In this document: positions 9,192-18,042 of the stretch, in pieces | How the letters are laid out: each line of letters begins with the position of its first letter | Numbering within the stretch: the stretch's first letter is position 1 | Source of the DNA: Leminorella richardii | GTDB taxonomy: Bacteria > Pseudomonadota > Gammaproteobacteria > Enterobacterales > Enterobacteriaceae | Length of the DNA stretch: 64,000 bases | Assembly: GCF_900478135.1 (NCBI RefSeq) | Contig: NZ_LS483470.1 | Coordinates: 2,724,501-2,788,500, forward strand | Reading direction: 5' to 3' | Translations under genes and position numbers: made by a program | Notes under the pieces: model-generated | Told to the model about the DNA's origin: nothing | The model's input: the letters and a program-made list of their open reading frames with translations, nothing else | The model's database searches: none

Positions 9192-9433
9192 AATATCCCT
9201 TTCACCAAATATGCTTTTGATTATAAGGCCGTCGGAAGCAACCGCGTAGTCTGCACTGCCTATTTCGATAAATATTGCGCTCCTGCTTCCGGTTTTTTAT
9301 GCAATAACCCATCGGCCAAAAAAAACTTTCGCCCTTTCCCCCATATCCATAAGTTCTCTCTTTTTTAGCCTTCTCTTTCCATGCATCGTGGCGTCGCTTG
9401 TTTATGCCTCTTACCACACACAGGAGTACGACC

Positions 9434-9886
9434 ATGAATACACAGTCCGGCTTTACGCTGTTTGAATTGATGATAGCAATTGCCATCATCGCCATCCTTA
9501 CCGCTGTCGGCGTCCCTGCTTATCAGGGTTACGTTCAAAAGGCGGCGCTGACCGATATGCTACAGGCTATGGTGCCCTATAAAACCGCCGTTGAACTTTG
9601 CGCACTGGAGCAAGGCGCTCTGACATCTTGTCAGCAGGGCAGCAGCGGAATTCCCGGTACCCGAACGACGCGCTATGTTTCTCAAATCAGCGTCACGGCA
9701 GGTGCTATAACACTCGTCGGCCAAAATGCCCTAGAGGGACTCTCTGTTACGTTAACGCCACAGTTGAACAGCACAACAGGCGATCTTAACTGGCAGAGAA
9801 CCTGTAGTGACAGTCAACAAAACGCTCGACGTCTGGAAGCCTGTAACGACGTATTTCGATTTGACGGTGGGGTAAGCCGTCCATGA
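9434..9886 (+). CDS. ppdD: type IV major pilin-like prepilin PpdD
   Basis: Pilin subunit of a type IV pilus. I place the start at 9434, not the upstream in-frame ATGs, because CAGGAG lies 7 bases before it and it yields a proper class-III leader: MNTQSG then FTLFELMIAIAI, with Gly-1, Phe+1 and Glu+5. 150 residues. The C-terminal half has Cys residues able to form the pilin disulfide loop. It overlaps hofB by ATGA (9883-9886) in a ppdD-hofB-hofC operon. The peptidase that would cleave the leader is encoded at 15141-15968. Confidence 0.93.
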   Translation: MNTQSGFTLFELMIAIAIIAILTAVGVPAYQGYVQKAALTDMLQAMVPYKTAVELCALEQGALTSCQQGSSGIPGTRTTRYVSQISVTAGAITLVGQNALEGLSVTLTPQLNSTTGDLNWQRTCSDSQQNARRLEACNDVFRFDGGVSRP

Positions 9887-11358
9887 GTACAGATACTGAA
9901 CATAACTCTATCAGCGAAGAAATCACCGACGAGTGCTTTCGCCATCGACTTGTCCCCATCGATATCGATGAACGAAAGCTGACCGTCGCTGCTGCAGAAG
10001 GAGAGCGCCCGGAAGGCGCTATCCCGCTCCTGTCGTTTATTAGTCGGCGGGACGTTCACGTCGTCTTCTGGCCTAAGCCCAAAATCGAAAACTACCTGCA
10101 GAGGGTGCCCAGCCGGAATATTTCTTCGCCAGAAAATGATGAAACACAGAATCTTGGCGCACAGGAAGGCGAGAGCCACTATCCGCCAGAACATAGCGAC
10201 GACGCGGTGGTACAGTTTCTGAACCAGCTTATTCGTCAAGCTATGCAGCGCAGGGCATCCGATATCCATTTTGAGCCTTACGCCAACAGCTACCGCATCC
10301 GCCTGAGAATAGACGGCTCGCTTCAGGAGGCCGCCGCCCCGCCGCTCAACGTCGCGGCGCAAATAACATCCCGCCTAAAAATCATGGCGAACCTGAATAT
10401 TGCCGAACGCCGACTGCCTCAGGACGGGCAGATGATCTTTCACGACGATCGGCAAAGGCGCTCGCTGCGCGTCTCAACGCTTCCGGTTTCTGGAGGTGAA
10501 AAAGTAGTGCTCAGAGTGATGCCAACGGGTACCGATATTCACTCCATCGCATCCATCGGCATGTCTGACGACGAGCAGCGCCGCTATCGAGAAACGCTGT
10601 CTTTACCTCAGGGCATGATTTTAGTCACCGGCCCAACGGGAAGCGGTAAAACCATTACGCTCTATAGCGGCTTGGGCTATCTTAACGACGCCTTCCGAAA
10701 CCTGTGCAGCGTAGAAGATCCCATAGAAATACCGCTTAGCGGCATTAACCAAACGCAGGTAAACGGCAAAATAGGCCTTACGTTCAATACAGCGCTGCGC
10801 GCCTTTCTTCGCCAAGACCCCGACGTGCTGATGGTGGGTGAGATCCGTGACCAAGAGACGGCCAGCACGGCTATTGAAGCCGCACAAACCGGTCATTTAG
10901 TGCTGGCAACTCTGCACACTAACGGCGCGGCAGAAACGCTGGTTCGGCTTGGGCAAATGGGCATTGCATCCTATCTGCTGGCCTCCAGCCTAAAGCTGAT
11001 TATCGCTCAGCGTCTGGTGCGCTGCCTTTGCCCTCACTGCAAACAACCCGCTCAGCAAACCAATATGCCGGAAGAACATAATGAACAAAATGGAGTACAG
11101 GGATATGTTGCCACTGGATGTGAGCGCTGTGTAGGTGGCTACTATGGCCGAACCGGCGTTTATGAAATGCTCCATCTGACGGATATTGTTCAGCGCGGTA
11201 TTGCTGATGGGCTTAATGCAGAAGCGCTCCACAGATTGGCCTGTTCCCAAGGCATGGTTTCACTTAAGCGCGCTGGGATGAAACTGGTTGAACAGGGCAT
11301 AACGACGCTTAATGAACTCTATCGGACCCTTGGCAGCGATCGCTGGAGCGATGAATGA
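9883..11358 (+). CDS. hofB: type IV pilus assembly ATPase HofB (PilB/GspE family)
   Basis: Hexameric cytoplasmic ATPase that powers pilin polymerisation. 491 residues (E. coli HofB 461; other PilB proteins longer). The N1E-like domain covers about residues 1-110. The core shows ASDIHFEP, Walker A GPTGSGKT, an Asp box (EDPIEIP), Walker B (LMVGEIRD) and a His box (GHLVLATLHTN). A Cys-rich zinc module (CLCPHC and CERC) lies near residues 385-425. Start and stop overlap its neighbours by ATGA, so translation with ppdD and hofC is likely coupled. Confidence 0.95.
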   Translation: MSTDTEHNSISEEITDECFRHRLVPIDIDERKLTVAAAEGERPEGAIPLLSFISRRDVHVVFWPKPKIENYLQRVPSRNISSPENDETQNLGAQEGESHYPPEHSDDAVVQFLNQLIRQAMQRRASDIHFEPYANSYRIRLRIDGSLQEAAAPPLNVAAQITSRLKIMANLNIAERRLPQDGQMIFHDDRQRRSLRVSTLPVSGGEKVVLRVMPTGTDIHSIASIGMSDDEQRRYRETLSLPQGMILVTGPTGSGKTITLYSGLGYLNDAFRNLCSVEDPIEIPLSGINQTQVNGKIGLTFNTALRAFLRQDPDVLMVGEIRDQETASTAIEAAQTGHLVLATLHTNGAAETLVRLGQMGIASYLLASSLKLIIAQRLVRCLCPHCKQPAQQTNMPEEHNEQNGVQGYVATGCERCVGGYYGRTGVYEMLHLTDIVQRGIADGLNAEALHRLACSQGMVSLKRAGMKLVEQGITTLNELYRTLGSDRWSDE

Positions 11359-12542
11359 AAAAAGAGCGCCTCTTTCTCTGGCGAACGCCAGAAGGCAAAC
11401 GCGGTGAACTCGTTGCACAGTCGCGAGAGCACGCACGATACCAGTTGGCCTCTTATGGCCTACTGGGTGCCAGAGTGGTACAGGAAACCCGATTGAGAAA
11501 AAACGTCTGGCGACCACAGGCGCTCGCCCCTATTGCCAGGCAACTGGCAACCCTGCTTCAAGCCGGACTACCGCTGGTCAGCAGCCTCGAACTGATTGCC
11601 GATGAGCATCCTTCCCCGGCCTGGCGCTACGTGCTTCGCGCCGTCAAAGAGCAGATTGTTCAGGGAACGCCGCTGTCTCAGGCTATGGCAAGTTATCCGG
11701 ATGCATTTCCCCTGCTGTTTACTGAGCTTATCGCTACTGGAGAGCTCACTGGCAGACTGGAGCAATGCTGCCAGCTTCTGGCCGAGCGGTTAGAAAAACA
11801 GGCAGCGCTAAACCATAAAGTGCGCAAGGCGCTTCGCTACCCGATCTTTATTCTCGGAGCCTCTTTGCTAGTGATGCTGATCGTACTCGCCTTTGTACTT
11901 CCCGCCTTTAAGGAGATCTACGACACCTTCAACGCTCCCCTTCCGGCATTTACTCGCGGCGTGCTGCTTCTTTCAGACGTTGTACAGCGCTACGGCCTCG
12001 CATTTTTACTGTTCGGCTGCGGGATAACTATTTATTACGCCAAGCGGCTTCACGGCTTAGAAAAATGGCGCAGAAAGGAACAGGCGCTGTGCCTGAAACT
12101 GCCGCTTTTAGGCAAGCTCGTTGAAACAAACATACTGTGTCGATTTTTCCGTACCCTAGCAATTACCCAGCGTTCTGGGCTGTCCCTCACGCGCAGTCTA
12201 CAGTTCACGGCCAATGGCTGCGGCAGCCTGTTCTATTCCGATGCCGCACTGTCAGTGTTAAGCCAAGTAGAGAGGGGCTCCTCGCTGTTTCGGGCACTAA
12301 AGCAGTTATCTCTGTTTCCCAGCCTGTCGCTTCAGCTAATCCGCGCGGGCGAAGAGTCCGGTACGCTAGACGCCATGCTGGAAAGGCTGGCTGACGTGTA
12401 TGAAAACGAGGCTGAGCAGCTGGCAGAAAACCTAACCTCAAGAATAGAACCGCTTTTAATGGGGGGGCTGGGCATCACCATTGGCGGCATGGCAATCGCT
12501 ATCTATTTGCCCATATTTCAGTTAGGGAACGTTGTCAGTTAA
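11355..12542 (+). CDS. hofC: type IV pilus inner-membrane platform protein HofC (PilC/GspF family)
   Basis: Polytopic inner-membrane platform of the pilus machine that contacts the HofB ATPase. 395 residues (E. coli 400). Two T2SSF repeats are visible, each about 120 residues: one beginning near ARQLATLLQAGLPLVSSLEL, the other near FFRTLAITQRSGLSLTRSLQ. Hydrophobic segments occur near residues 165-190, 215-235 and at the C terminus (LLMGGLGITIGGMAIAIYL). It is last in the operon; ATGA overlap with hofB. In E. coli guaC follows directly; here yedA intervenes. Confidence 0.94.
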   Translation: MKKERLFLWRTPEGKRGELVAQSREHARYQLASYGLLGARVVQETRLRKNVWRPQALAPIARQLATLLQAGLPLVSSLELIADEHPSPAWRYVLRAVKEQIVQGTPLSQAMASYPDAFPLLFTELIATGELTGRLEQCCQLLAERLEKQAALNHKVRKALRYPIFILGASLLVMLIVLAFVLPAFKEIYDTFNAPLPAFTRGVLLLSDVVQRYGLAFLLFGCGITIYYAKRLHGLEKWRRKEQALCLKLPLLGKLVETNILCRFFRTLAITQRSGLSLTRSLQFTANGCGSLFYSDAALSVLSQVERGSSLFRALKQLSLFPSLSLQLIRAGEESGTLDAMLERLADVYENEAEQLAENLTSRIEPLLMGGLGITIGGMAIAIYLPIFQLGNVVS

Positions 12543-12753
12543 GAAACGTTGCCAGCTGGCTACCAGCGCCTCTTCACGCTACGGATAAAGCTTAGCCCTC
12601 TCAGAAAGTGAGGCACAACAGCGGCAAAGAACAATAGGATAGCGATAAGTGAGATAGCAATAACATAGAGACAAAATAGCGATAAAACTGCTCGCTATAG
12701 CCGCCATTTTCACGTTTACTATTGTGTCCTAGTCTACGCCGCTGCGAGGAAAC

Positions 12754-13662
12754 ATGCGCTTCAGGCAATATTTACCGCTCATTGGAGCACTGTTCACCCT
12801 CTACATCATTTGGGGTTCGACCTATCTGGCCATTCGAATTGGCGTAGAAAGCTGGCCGCCGTTCATGATGGCCGCTGTGCGCTTTCTTCTGGCAGGAACG
12901 CTGCTGCTGGTTTTTCTACTGCTTCGTGGGCACAGGCTTCCATCGCTACGACTCATGCTCAATGCTGCTCTGATCGGCACACTGCTGCTGGCAATAGGTA
13001 ACGGTTTTGTCACCGTAGCTGAACATCAGGATGTTCCCTCAGGTATCGCTGCCGTTATTGTGGCAACGGTTCCACTGTTTACACTCTGTTTTAGTCGGCT
13101 TTTCGGCATCAAAACGCGCAAGCTGGAGTGGTTTGGTATCGCCATAGGCCTGACGGGCATTATCCTGCTCAATAGCGGAGGCAATCTGAGCGGCAACCCT
13201 TGGGGAGCGCTGCTGATCCTTATTGGTTCGATTAGCTGGGCCCTGGGTTCCGTATTTGGTGCCCGCATCGCGCTGCCGACAGGAATGATGGCGGGGGCAA
13301 TTGAGATGCTGGCAGCAGGAATTATTTTGGCACTGGCGTCACTCTTCAGCGGCGAAAGGCTAACGGAAGTGCCTACCCTGTCCGGCTTTTTGGCGGTTGG
13401 CTATCTGACACTGTTTGGCTCTCTTATCGCCATCAACGCCTATATGTTCTTAATCCGCAGCGTTCCACCCGCAATTGCTACCAGCTATGCCTATGTCAAC
13501 CCCGTTGTGGCCGTACTATTAGGCACCAGCCTGGCAGGGGAAAGACTGTCGCTAACGGAATGGATTGCTCTGGGGATTATTATTTTCGCCGTTGTACTGG
13601 TAACGCTCGGAAAATATCTCTTTCCTAAAAAACCAGAGCCCTCGGTGGTGGAAAAAAGCTAA
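12754..13662 (+). CDS. yedA: EamA/DMT-family transporter YedA
   Basis: Ten-helix inner-membrane transporter of the drug/metabolite superfamily; the substrate is not established. 302 residues (E. coli YedA 306). The whole protein closely resembles my recollection of E. coli YedA: MRFRQ start, LYIIWGSTY, GIKTRKLEW, NLSGNPWGA, YAYVNPVVAVLLG and a VTLGKYLFP end. GAGGAA precedes the ATG. The gene sits between hofC and guaC, which are adjacent in E. coli, so it has been inserted or relocated here. A strong hairpin after it is shared with convergent guaC. Confidence 0.9.
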   Translation: MRFRQYLPLIGALFTLYIIWGSTYLAIRIGVESWPPFMMAAVRFLLAGTLLLVFLLLRGHRLPSLRLMLNAALIGTLLLAIGNGFVTVAEHQDVPSGIAAVIVATVPLFTLCFSRLFGIKTRKLEWFGIAIGLTGIILLNSGGNLSGNPWGALLILIGSISWALGSVFGARIALPTGMMAGAIEMLAAGIILALASLFSGERLTEVPTLSGFLAVGYLTLFGSLIAINAYMFLIRSVPPAIATSYAYVNPVVAVLLGTSLAGERLSLTEWIALGIIIFAVVLVTLGKYLFPKKPEPSVVEKS

Positions 13663-13696
13663 AAAAAGTGCGCTTCTTTGAGCGCACTTTTCCTTT
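13661..13696. terminator. bidirectional intrinsic terminator, yedA/guaC
   Basis: AAAAGTGCGC (13664-13673), 8-base loop, GCGCACTTTT (13682-13691), flanked by an A-run on the left and T-rich DNA on the right. A 10 bp perfect stem that can act on both convergent transcripts. Confidence 0.85.
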
Positions 13697-13729
13697 ATCT
13701 ATTCATTTATTTTTTATTCACACTAGGAA

Positions 13730-14773
13730 TCAGAACTGGTTAAACACGCGGTTTTCCTGCTCGGCTACGCGAATAAAGGTTGTACGTTTGGTCAGCTCTT
13801 TCAGACGAGAAGCCCCGACGTAAGTACAGGCCGAGCGTAGTCCACCCAGAATGTCCTTCACGGTATTCTCCACTGGCCCACGGAAAGGCAGCTGTACGGT
13901 CTTGCCTTCAGCGGCGCGATACTTGGCTACACCGCCTACGTGGCGATTCATGGCGGATTCAGAGCTCATGCCGTAAAACAGCATATAGGCGCTGCCGTTC
14001 TCTTCAATGACTTTGCCTTCGCACTCTTCGTGAGCTGCCAGCATACCGCCCAGCATGACGAAGTCTGCACCGCCACCAAACGCTTTGGCTACGTCACCCG
14101 GCGTCGTACAGCCGCCGTCGCTAACAATTTGACCGCCCAGACCGTGAGCTGCGTCTGCACACTCAATGACCGCAGACAGCTGCGGGTAGCCAACGCCGGT
14201 TTTTACCCGAGTGGTGCATACAGAGCCAGGGCCAATGCCCACTTTAACGATATCGGCACCGGAAAGGATCAGCTCTTCGACCATTTCACCAGTCACAACG
14301 TTACCGGCACAGATTACTTTATCCATATAGGCTTCACGCGCCTTATTCAGGAAGCGTACAAAGTGCTCTGAATAGCCGTTAGCCACGTCAATGCAGATAA
14401 ACTTCAATGCCGGTGACAGCGCCAGAATTTGGTTAAGCTTGTCGAAATCCGCGTCAGAAGTGCCGGTAGACACCATTACGTGGCGCAGCACTGACTCCGA
14501 CGAGCGGGATACAAACTCACGCCAATGCTCAACGGTATAGTGCTTATGAACAGCAGTCAGCACATCAAAAGATGCCAGCGCCGCTGCCATGCTGAATGTG
14601 CCAACGGTATCCATGTTGGCCGCAATAATCGGTACGCCAGACCATTCATGGCCTGAGTGTTTGAACGTGTAAGTGCGCTCAAGCTCTACCTCTGAGCGGC
14701 TTTGTAACGTAGAACGCTTAGGACGAATCAAAACGTCTTTGAAGCCCAGCTTCAAATCTTCTTCAATACGCAT
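13730..14773 (-). CDS. guaC: GMP reductase
   Basis: NADPH-dependent deamination of GMP to IMP in purine salvage. 347 residues (E. coli 347). It has the IMPDH/GMPR barrel with the catalytic loop GIGPGSVCTTR (active-site Cys), SDGGCTTPGDVAKA for phosphate binding and YRAAEGKTV near the C terminus. It faces yedA across a shared terminator and is followed upstream by a repeat-bearing gap before the prepilin peptidase gene. No riboswitch or recognised operator seen. Confidence 0.98.
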   Translation of the reverse strand: MRIEEDLKLGFKDVLIRPKRSTLQSRSEVELERTYTFKHSGHEWSGVPIIAANMDTVGTFSMAAALASFDVLTAVHKHYTVEHWREFVSRSSESVLRHVMVSTGTSDADFDKLNQILALSPALKFICIDVANGYSEHFVRFLNKAREAYMDKVICAGNVVTGEMVEELILSGADIVKVGIGPGSVCTTRVKTGVGYPQLSAVIECADAAHGLGGQIVSDGGCTTPGDVAKAFGGGADFVMLGGMLAAHEECEGKVIEENGSAYMLFYGMSSESAMNRHVGGVAKYRAAEGKTVQLPFRGPVENTVKDILGGLRSACTYVGASRLKELTKRTTFIRVAEQENRVFNQF

Positions 14774-14830
14774 AGTGACTGGTTTCCTGGTTTTTGGCGA
14801 CGTATCGCAAGTTAGCTATAGACTCTACAT

Positions 14831-15008
14831 AATTCGAGTTGCAGGAAGGCGGCAAGCGAGATAATCCTCAGAAGCACATAGATGACTATGTGACTGGGGG
14901 CAAATCCACCGAAGCAGATTTAAACGCCGCTTGCAGCGGCCTCGTCAGAGGTCGAGCCCATTTTTGAGCCGAATAACAAGCGCTGCCAACGCGTCTGCAA
15001 CTTAAAAT
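14831..15008. repeat. intergenic palindromic repeat, about 178 bp
   Basis: Begins AATTCGAGTTGCAGGAAGGC and ends CTGCAACTTAAA, so the ends are inverted (GAGTTGCAG / CTGCAACTT). Inside is the hairpin CACATAG-ATGA-CTATGTG. It resembles the enterobacterial intergenic repeat that I recall with AATTCGAGTTGCAGGAAGGCGGC and ACTTGAAGTATGACGGGTAT ends; the right end is diverged. The repeat fills the gap between guaC and the prepilin peptidase gene, divergently transcribed. Confidence 0.65.
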
Positions 15009-15140
15009 ACAACAGGCATAAGCGGTGTGTTGGCCATTCCCAGTGACGTAATCATACACATGAATAATAACTGAGCAAGTCTGATACTTTCGCCAAATTT
15101 CAGATATACTCCCATAAATTTACCTGTGAAAAGGCAGGTA

Positions 15141-15968
15141 ATGAAGGCTCTTATGGATAACGTCTTCTCCCTGCTTACGTTTGGCCTGCTTGGCCTGTTT
15201 ATCGGCAATCTCGTCAGCCGTCTAGCCCACACAATTCCTACCGCAATAAACGCTCATCAACGCTTTTGGTGCTGCTTGTCCTCCTCTCTCAGAGCCCTAC
15301 GATCGCCCCTCTGCTGCGTTAATAACAGTACGCTATACCTGCTACGAATATCGCTGCCTTACCGTTTTTTTCACCATGGTCGCTGCCCCCGCTGCCAGCG
15401 GAATATCTTATTTGAATCAGCGCTGGTGGAACTAGGATGCGCATTTCTCTTTATGGCTCTGGCGCACGGAACGCCTTATTCAATCTCTCTGGTAATAATA
15501 TTGGCAATCACCGCCAGCCTTATTTTGCTGGCGCTTATTGACGCAAAACACTGCCTGCTGCCCGATATCGTCACGCTGCCTCTTTTAGTCAGCGGCCTTA
15601 TTTGTGCCTACCTAGACCTTTCTCCACAGTCCTTTAGCGAAGCCATTGGCGGCACACTATTTGGTTCTGCGCTGCTTTGGCTTCCTGAGCGCCTGTTTTG
15701 GTACCTTCGTCGAGAACACGGCCTAGGACAGGGTGATATCAAGCTGATGGCAGCCGCCGGAGCCTGGCTGGGTGCACATATCCTCCCCCTAGTTCTGCTT
15801 GTCGCCTGTCTGACAGGGATGATATTTTTCATTCTGCAACGAGTTGCTCTGCGCAATATCAACCGCCATATCCCCTTCGGCCCCTTTATTACCTTCAGCA
15901 TGTGGCTTGCACTTCTCGAAGATCCCTTTATCATCAACTTATCGATACGTATACAGGCTGGGCTATGA
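15141..15968 (+). CDS. prepilin peptidase (PilD/GspO family) with reduced N-terminal Cys domain
   Basis: Inner-membrane aspartyl protease that removes prepilin leaders, probably from PpdD and related pilins. The start is uncertain: GTG 15126, ATG 15141 (AAAAGG six bases upstream) or ATG 15153; I use 15141 (275 residues). The N terminus has GLFIGNLVSRLAHTIP, the usual opening helix. The first CxxC pair of the methylation domain is not recognisable, but the second is (RCPRCQ). Both catalytic aspartates are present: LALIDAKHCLLPD and GLGQGDIKLMAAAGAWLG. It overlaps coaE by ATGA. In E. coli no peptidase gene lies here, but pilD-coaE is the order in many other gammaproteobacteria. Confidence 0.88.
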   Translation: MKALMDNVFSLLTFGLLGLFIGNLVSRLAHTIPTAINAHQRFWCCLSSSLRALRSPLCCVNNSTLYLLRISLPYRFFHHGRCPRCQRNILFESALVELGCAFLFMALAHGTPYSISLVIILAITASLILLALIDAKHCLLPDIVTLPLLVSGLICAYLDLSPQSFSEAIGGTLFGSALLWLPERLFWYLRREHGLGQGDIKLMAAAGAWLGAHILPLVLLVACLTGMIFFILQRVALRNINRHIPFGPFITFSMWLALLEDPFIINLSIRIQAGL

Positions 15969-16573
15969 GCTATATTGTTGCGCTTACCGGGGGCATTGGC
16001 AGCGGGAAATCAACCGTCTCAGACGCGTTTGCCCGTCTCGGCGTGCCTGTCGTTGACGCCGACGTTATTGCCCGCCAGGTCGTTGAGCCCGGCACTGAGG
16101 CGCTGGCACAAATAAGCGCCCGCTTTGGCTCATCCATACTGCATGCAGACAAAAGCCTTAATCGAAAGCGCCTTCGCGAGATTATCTTTAATCAACCAGA
16201 AGAAAAATCCTGGCTAAACGCGATGCTTCACCCCCAGATCCAGCAGGAAACTCAGCGCCAGCTTGCCGCAGTAACGGCACCTTATGCGCTTTGGGTTGTC
16301 CCACTATTAATTGAAAACAACCTGTGCTCTCGGGCTAACCGTATTCTGGTTGTTGACGTCAGTGAAGAGACACAGCTGCGCCGCATTCTGGCGCGCGATG
16401 GAGGAGACAGGCAGCAGGCTGAGAAAATTTTAGCCGCTCAAGCGTCCAGAGCACAGCGACTAGCCTGTGCTGACGACATCATTATGAACGATGCGTCTCC
16501 CGAAGCGCTTATGCCCAAAGTAGAGCAGCTACATCACTCCTATTTAATTTTAGCTAACGAATTCAACAGGTAG
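15965..16573 (+). CDS. coaE: dephospho-CoA kinase
   Basis: Last step of coenzyme A synthesis: ATP-dependent phosphorylation of dephospho-CoA. 202 residues from the ATG at 15965 (E. coli 206). The reading frame is open further upstream but that part is the pilD overlap; the family begins MSYIVALTGGIGSGKST, a P-loop. DADVIARQVVEPG and a lid region (ARDGGDRQQAEKILAAQ) are typical. The ATGA overlap with the peptidase gene suggests translational coupling. zapD follows after 12 bases. Confidence 0.97.
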   Translation: MSYIVALTGGIGSGKSTVSDAFARLGVPVVDADVIARQVVEPGTEALAQISARFGSSILHADKSLNRKRLREIIFNQPEEKSWLNAMLHPQIQQETQRQLAAVTAPYALWVVPLLIENNLCSRANRILVVDVSEETQLRRILARDGGDRQQAEKILAAQASRAQRLACADDIIMNDASPEALMPKVEQLHHSYLILANEFNR

Positions 16574-16585
16574 GTTCCATCTATC

Positions 16586-17338
16586 ATGAGCGATTTATCT
16601 CAGAACATCCTTTTTGAACATCCGCTGAACGAGAAAGTTCGTACATGGCTACGCATTGAATTCCTGCTGCAACAGCTGCAAAACAGCCACTCGCTGACAG
16701 GGCTACCCAACACACTGGGCTTCTTTCGCTGTATCAGCGAACTGTTAGATATTATCGATCGCGGCGACGTCCGCACTGAGTTGGTCAAAGAGCTTGAGCG
16801 CCAGCAGCAGAAGCTGATGCAGTGGATTGACGTTCCCGGCGTTGATGTAGAAAGGCTTAACGCGCTGCGCCACAGCCTGAAAGATATGTCCAACGTGCTC
16901 TTGGCAGCACCGCGACTAGGACAAGCCCTTAAAGAAGACCGCCTTATTGCCATGGTTCGCCAGCGCCTGAGTATTCCCGGCGGCTGCTGTAGCTTTGATA
17001 TGCCGATCCTTCACATGTGGCTGCACGCTCCCAAGCAGGAGAGGGACAAGCAAGTCTCTGACTGGGTAGAAACAATGGAGCCCCTCAATAACGCGCTGAA
17101 TGCCTGTTTAGATCTTATTCGTCAGTCTGGCCATTTTCAGAAGCAGACCAGCCTGAACGGCTTTTATCAGGATAACGCCGAAGACTGTGACATCCTGCGC
17201 ATTCGCGTTGACTCAGCCCATCAGCTCTATCCGCAGGTGTCTGGTCATAAAACCCGCTTCGCCATTCGCTTTATGCCGTTCGACAGCGAGCTGGGTGAAA
17301 CGCCAGAGCGTTTCTCTTTTGATATCGCCTGCTGTTAG
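16586..17338 (+). CDS. zapD: cell division protein ZapD
   Basis: Cytoplasmic factor that crosslinks and bundles FtsZ protofilaments by binding the FtsZ C-terminal tail. 250 residues (E. coli 247). Family sequence is clear in the N-terminal helical region (FEHPLNEKVRTWLRIEFL) and in CCSFDMPILHMWLH near the middle; the C-terminal half is a beta domain ending RFSFDIACC. It follows coaE by 12 bases and precedes yacG, the conserved coaE-zapD-yacG operon. The FtsZ tail partner is encoded at 23037-24194. Confidence 0.97.
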   Translation: MSDLSQNILFEHPLNEKVRTWLRIEFLLQQLQNSHSLTGLPNTLGFFRCISELLDIIDRGDVRTELVKELERQQQKLMQWIDVPGVDVERLNALRHSLKDMSNVLLAAPRLGQALKEDRLIAMVRQRLSIPGGCCSFDMPILHMWLHAPKQERDKQVSDWVETMEPLNNALNACLDLIRQSGHFQKQTSLNGFYQDNAEDCDILRIRVDSAHQLYPQVSGHKTRFAIRFMPFDSELGETPERFSFDIACC

Positions 17339-17394
17339 GCTATCTGACCCCATTGAACCAATAACGTTAATCAAACAAGGAGACGCGCGGCACA

Positions 17395-17592
17395 ATGAAC
17401 GACACGCCGATGACAGTTAAATGTCCTACCTGTGGGAAATCGCTAGAGTGGAGCGAAAAGAGCCCCTATCGCCCATTTTGCAGCAAGCGGTGCCAGCTTA
17501 TCGACCTCGGTGAATGGGCCGATGAAGGAAAGCGGATCCCCAGCAACGGGGAGCTTTCCGACAGTGAAAGCTGGGGAGAAGAGGAAAAGTAG
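17395..17592 (+). CDS. yacG: DNA gyrase inhibitor YacG, zinc protein
   Basis: Small zinc-finger protein that binds GyrB and blocks DNA binding by gyrase. 65 residues, the same as in E. coli. The four zinc cysteines are visible as CPTCGK near residues 10-15 and FCSKRC about 16 residues later, followed by the signature LIDLGEWADE and an acidic tail. AAGGAG lies upstream of the ATG. It is the last gene of the coaE operon and converges on mutT, with only 7 bp between stops. Confidence 0.95.
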   Translation: MNDTPMTVKCPTCGKSLEWSEKSPYRPFCSKRCQLIDLGEWADEGKRIPSNGELSDSESWGEEEK

Positions 17593-17599
17593 TTTACCC

Positions 17600-18010
17600 T
17601 CAGGCGCAATAGCGCAGCTTGAGATCCTCAACGATCGGCCGGTTAGCCTCAGGGAACTCATCGGCCGTCAGCGATTCTATAGGTAACCAGCGCGACTCTT
17701 GCTCTTCTTGGCTTTCGGGGATCCCTTCCCAACGCTCAACGATAAAAAAATGCAGCGTCAGGTTGCGATCGGGGTAGTCGTACTCCAACACTCTAAGCAA
17801 TTCTGGCTCATCGACATGAATGCCAACCTCTTCCAAAAGCTCCCTGCTCAGAGCCTGCTCTGCGCTTTCTCCTTTGGTCGTCTCAACTTTTCCGCCGGGA
17901 AACTCCCAAAATCCAGCCAGATGGCTCCCCTTTTGCCTGCGGGTAATAAAAATCAGCCCTTCTGCGTTAACGATCGCACCTACGGCAATATCAATGCGCT
18001 TCTTTTCCAT
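17600..18010 (-). CDS. mutT: 8-oxo-dGTP diphosphatase MutT
   Basis: Nudix hydrolase that removes 8-oxo-dGTP from the nucleotide pool and prevents A:T to C:G transversions. 136 residues (E. coli 129). The Nudix box is complete: GGKVETTKGESAEQAL then SRELLEEVGI, with the REL-EE-G metal-binding core. FWEFPGGK just before it is the usual MutT start of the box. It lies downstream of secA in the same orientation, as in E. coli, after a hairpin at 18043-18065. Confidence 0.96.
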   Translation of the reverse strand: MEKKRIDIAVGAIVNAEGLIFITRRQKGSHLAGFWEFPGGKVETTKGESAEQALSRELLEEVGIHVDEPELLRVLEYDYPDRNLTLHFFIVERWEGIPESQEEQESRWLPIESLTADEFPEANRPIVEDLKLRYCA

Positions 18011-18042
18011 ATCGTTCTCTTTTTATAAACGGCTACAGACAT

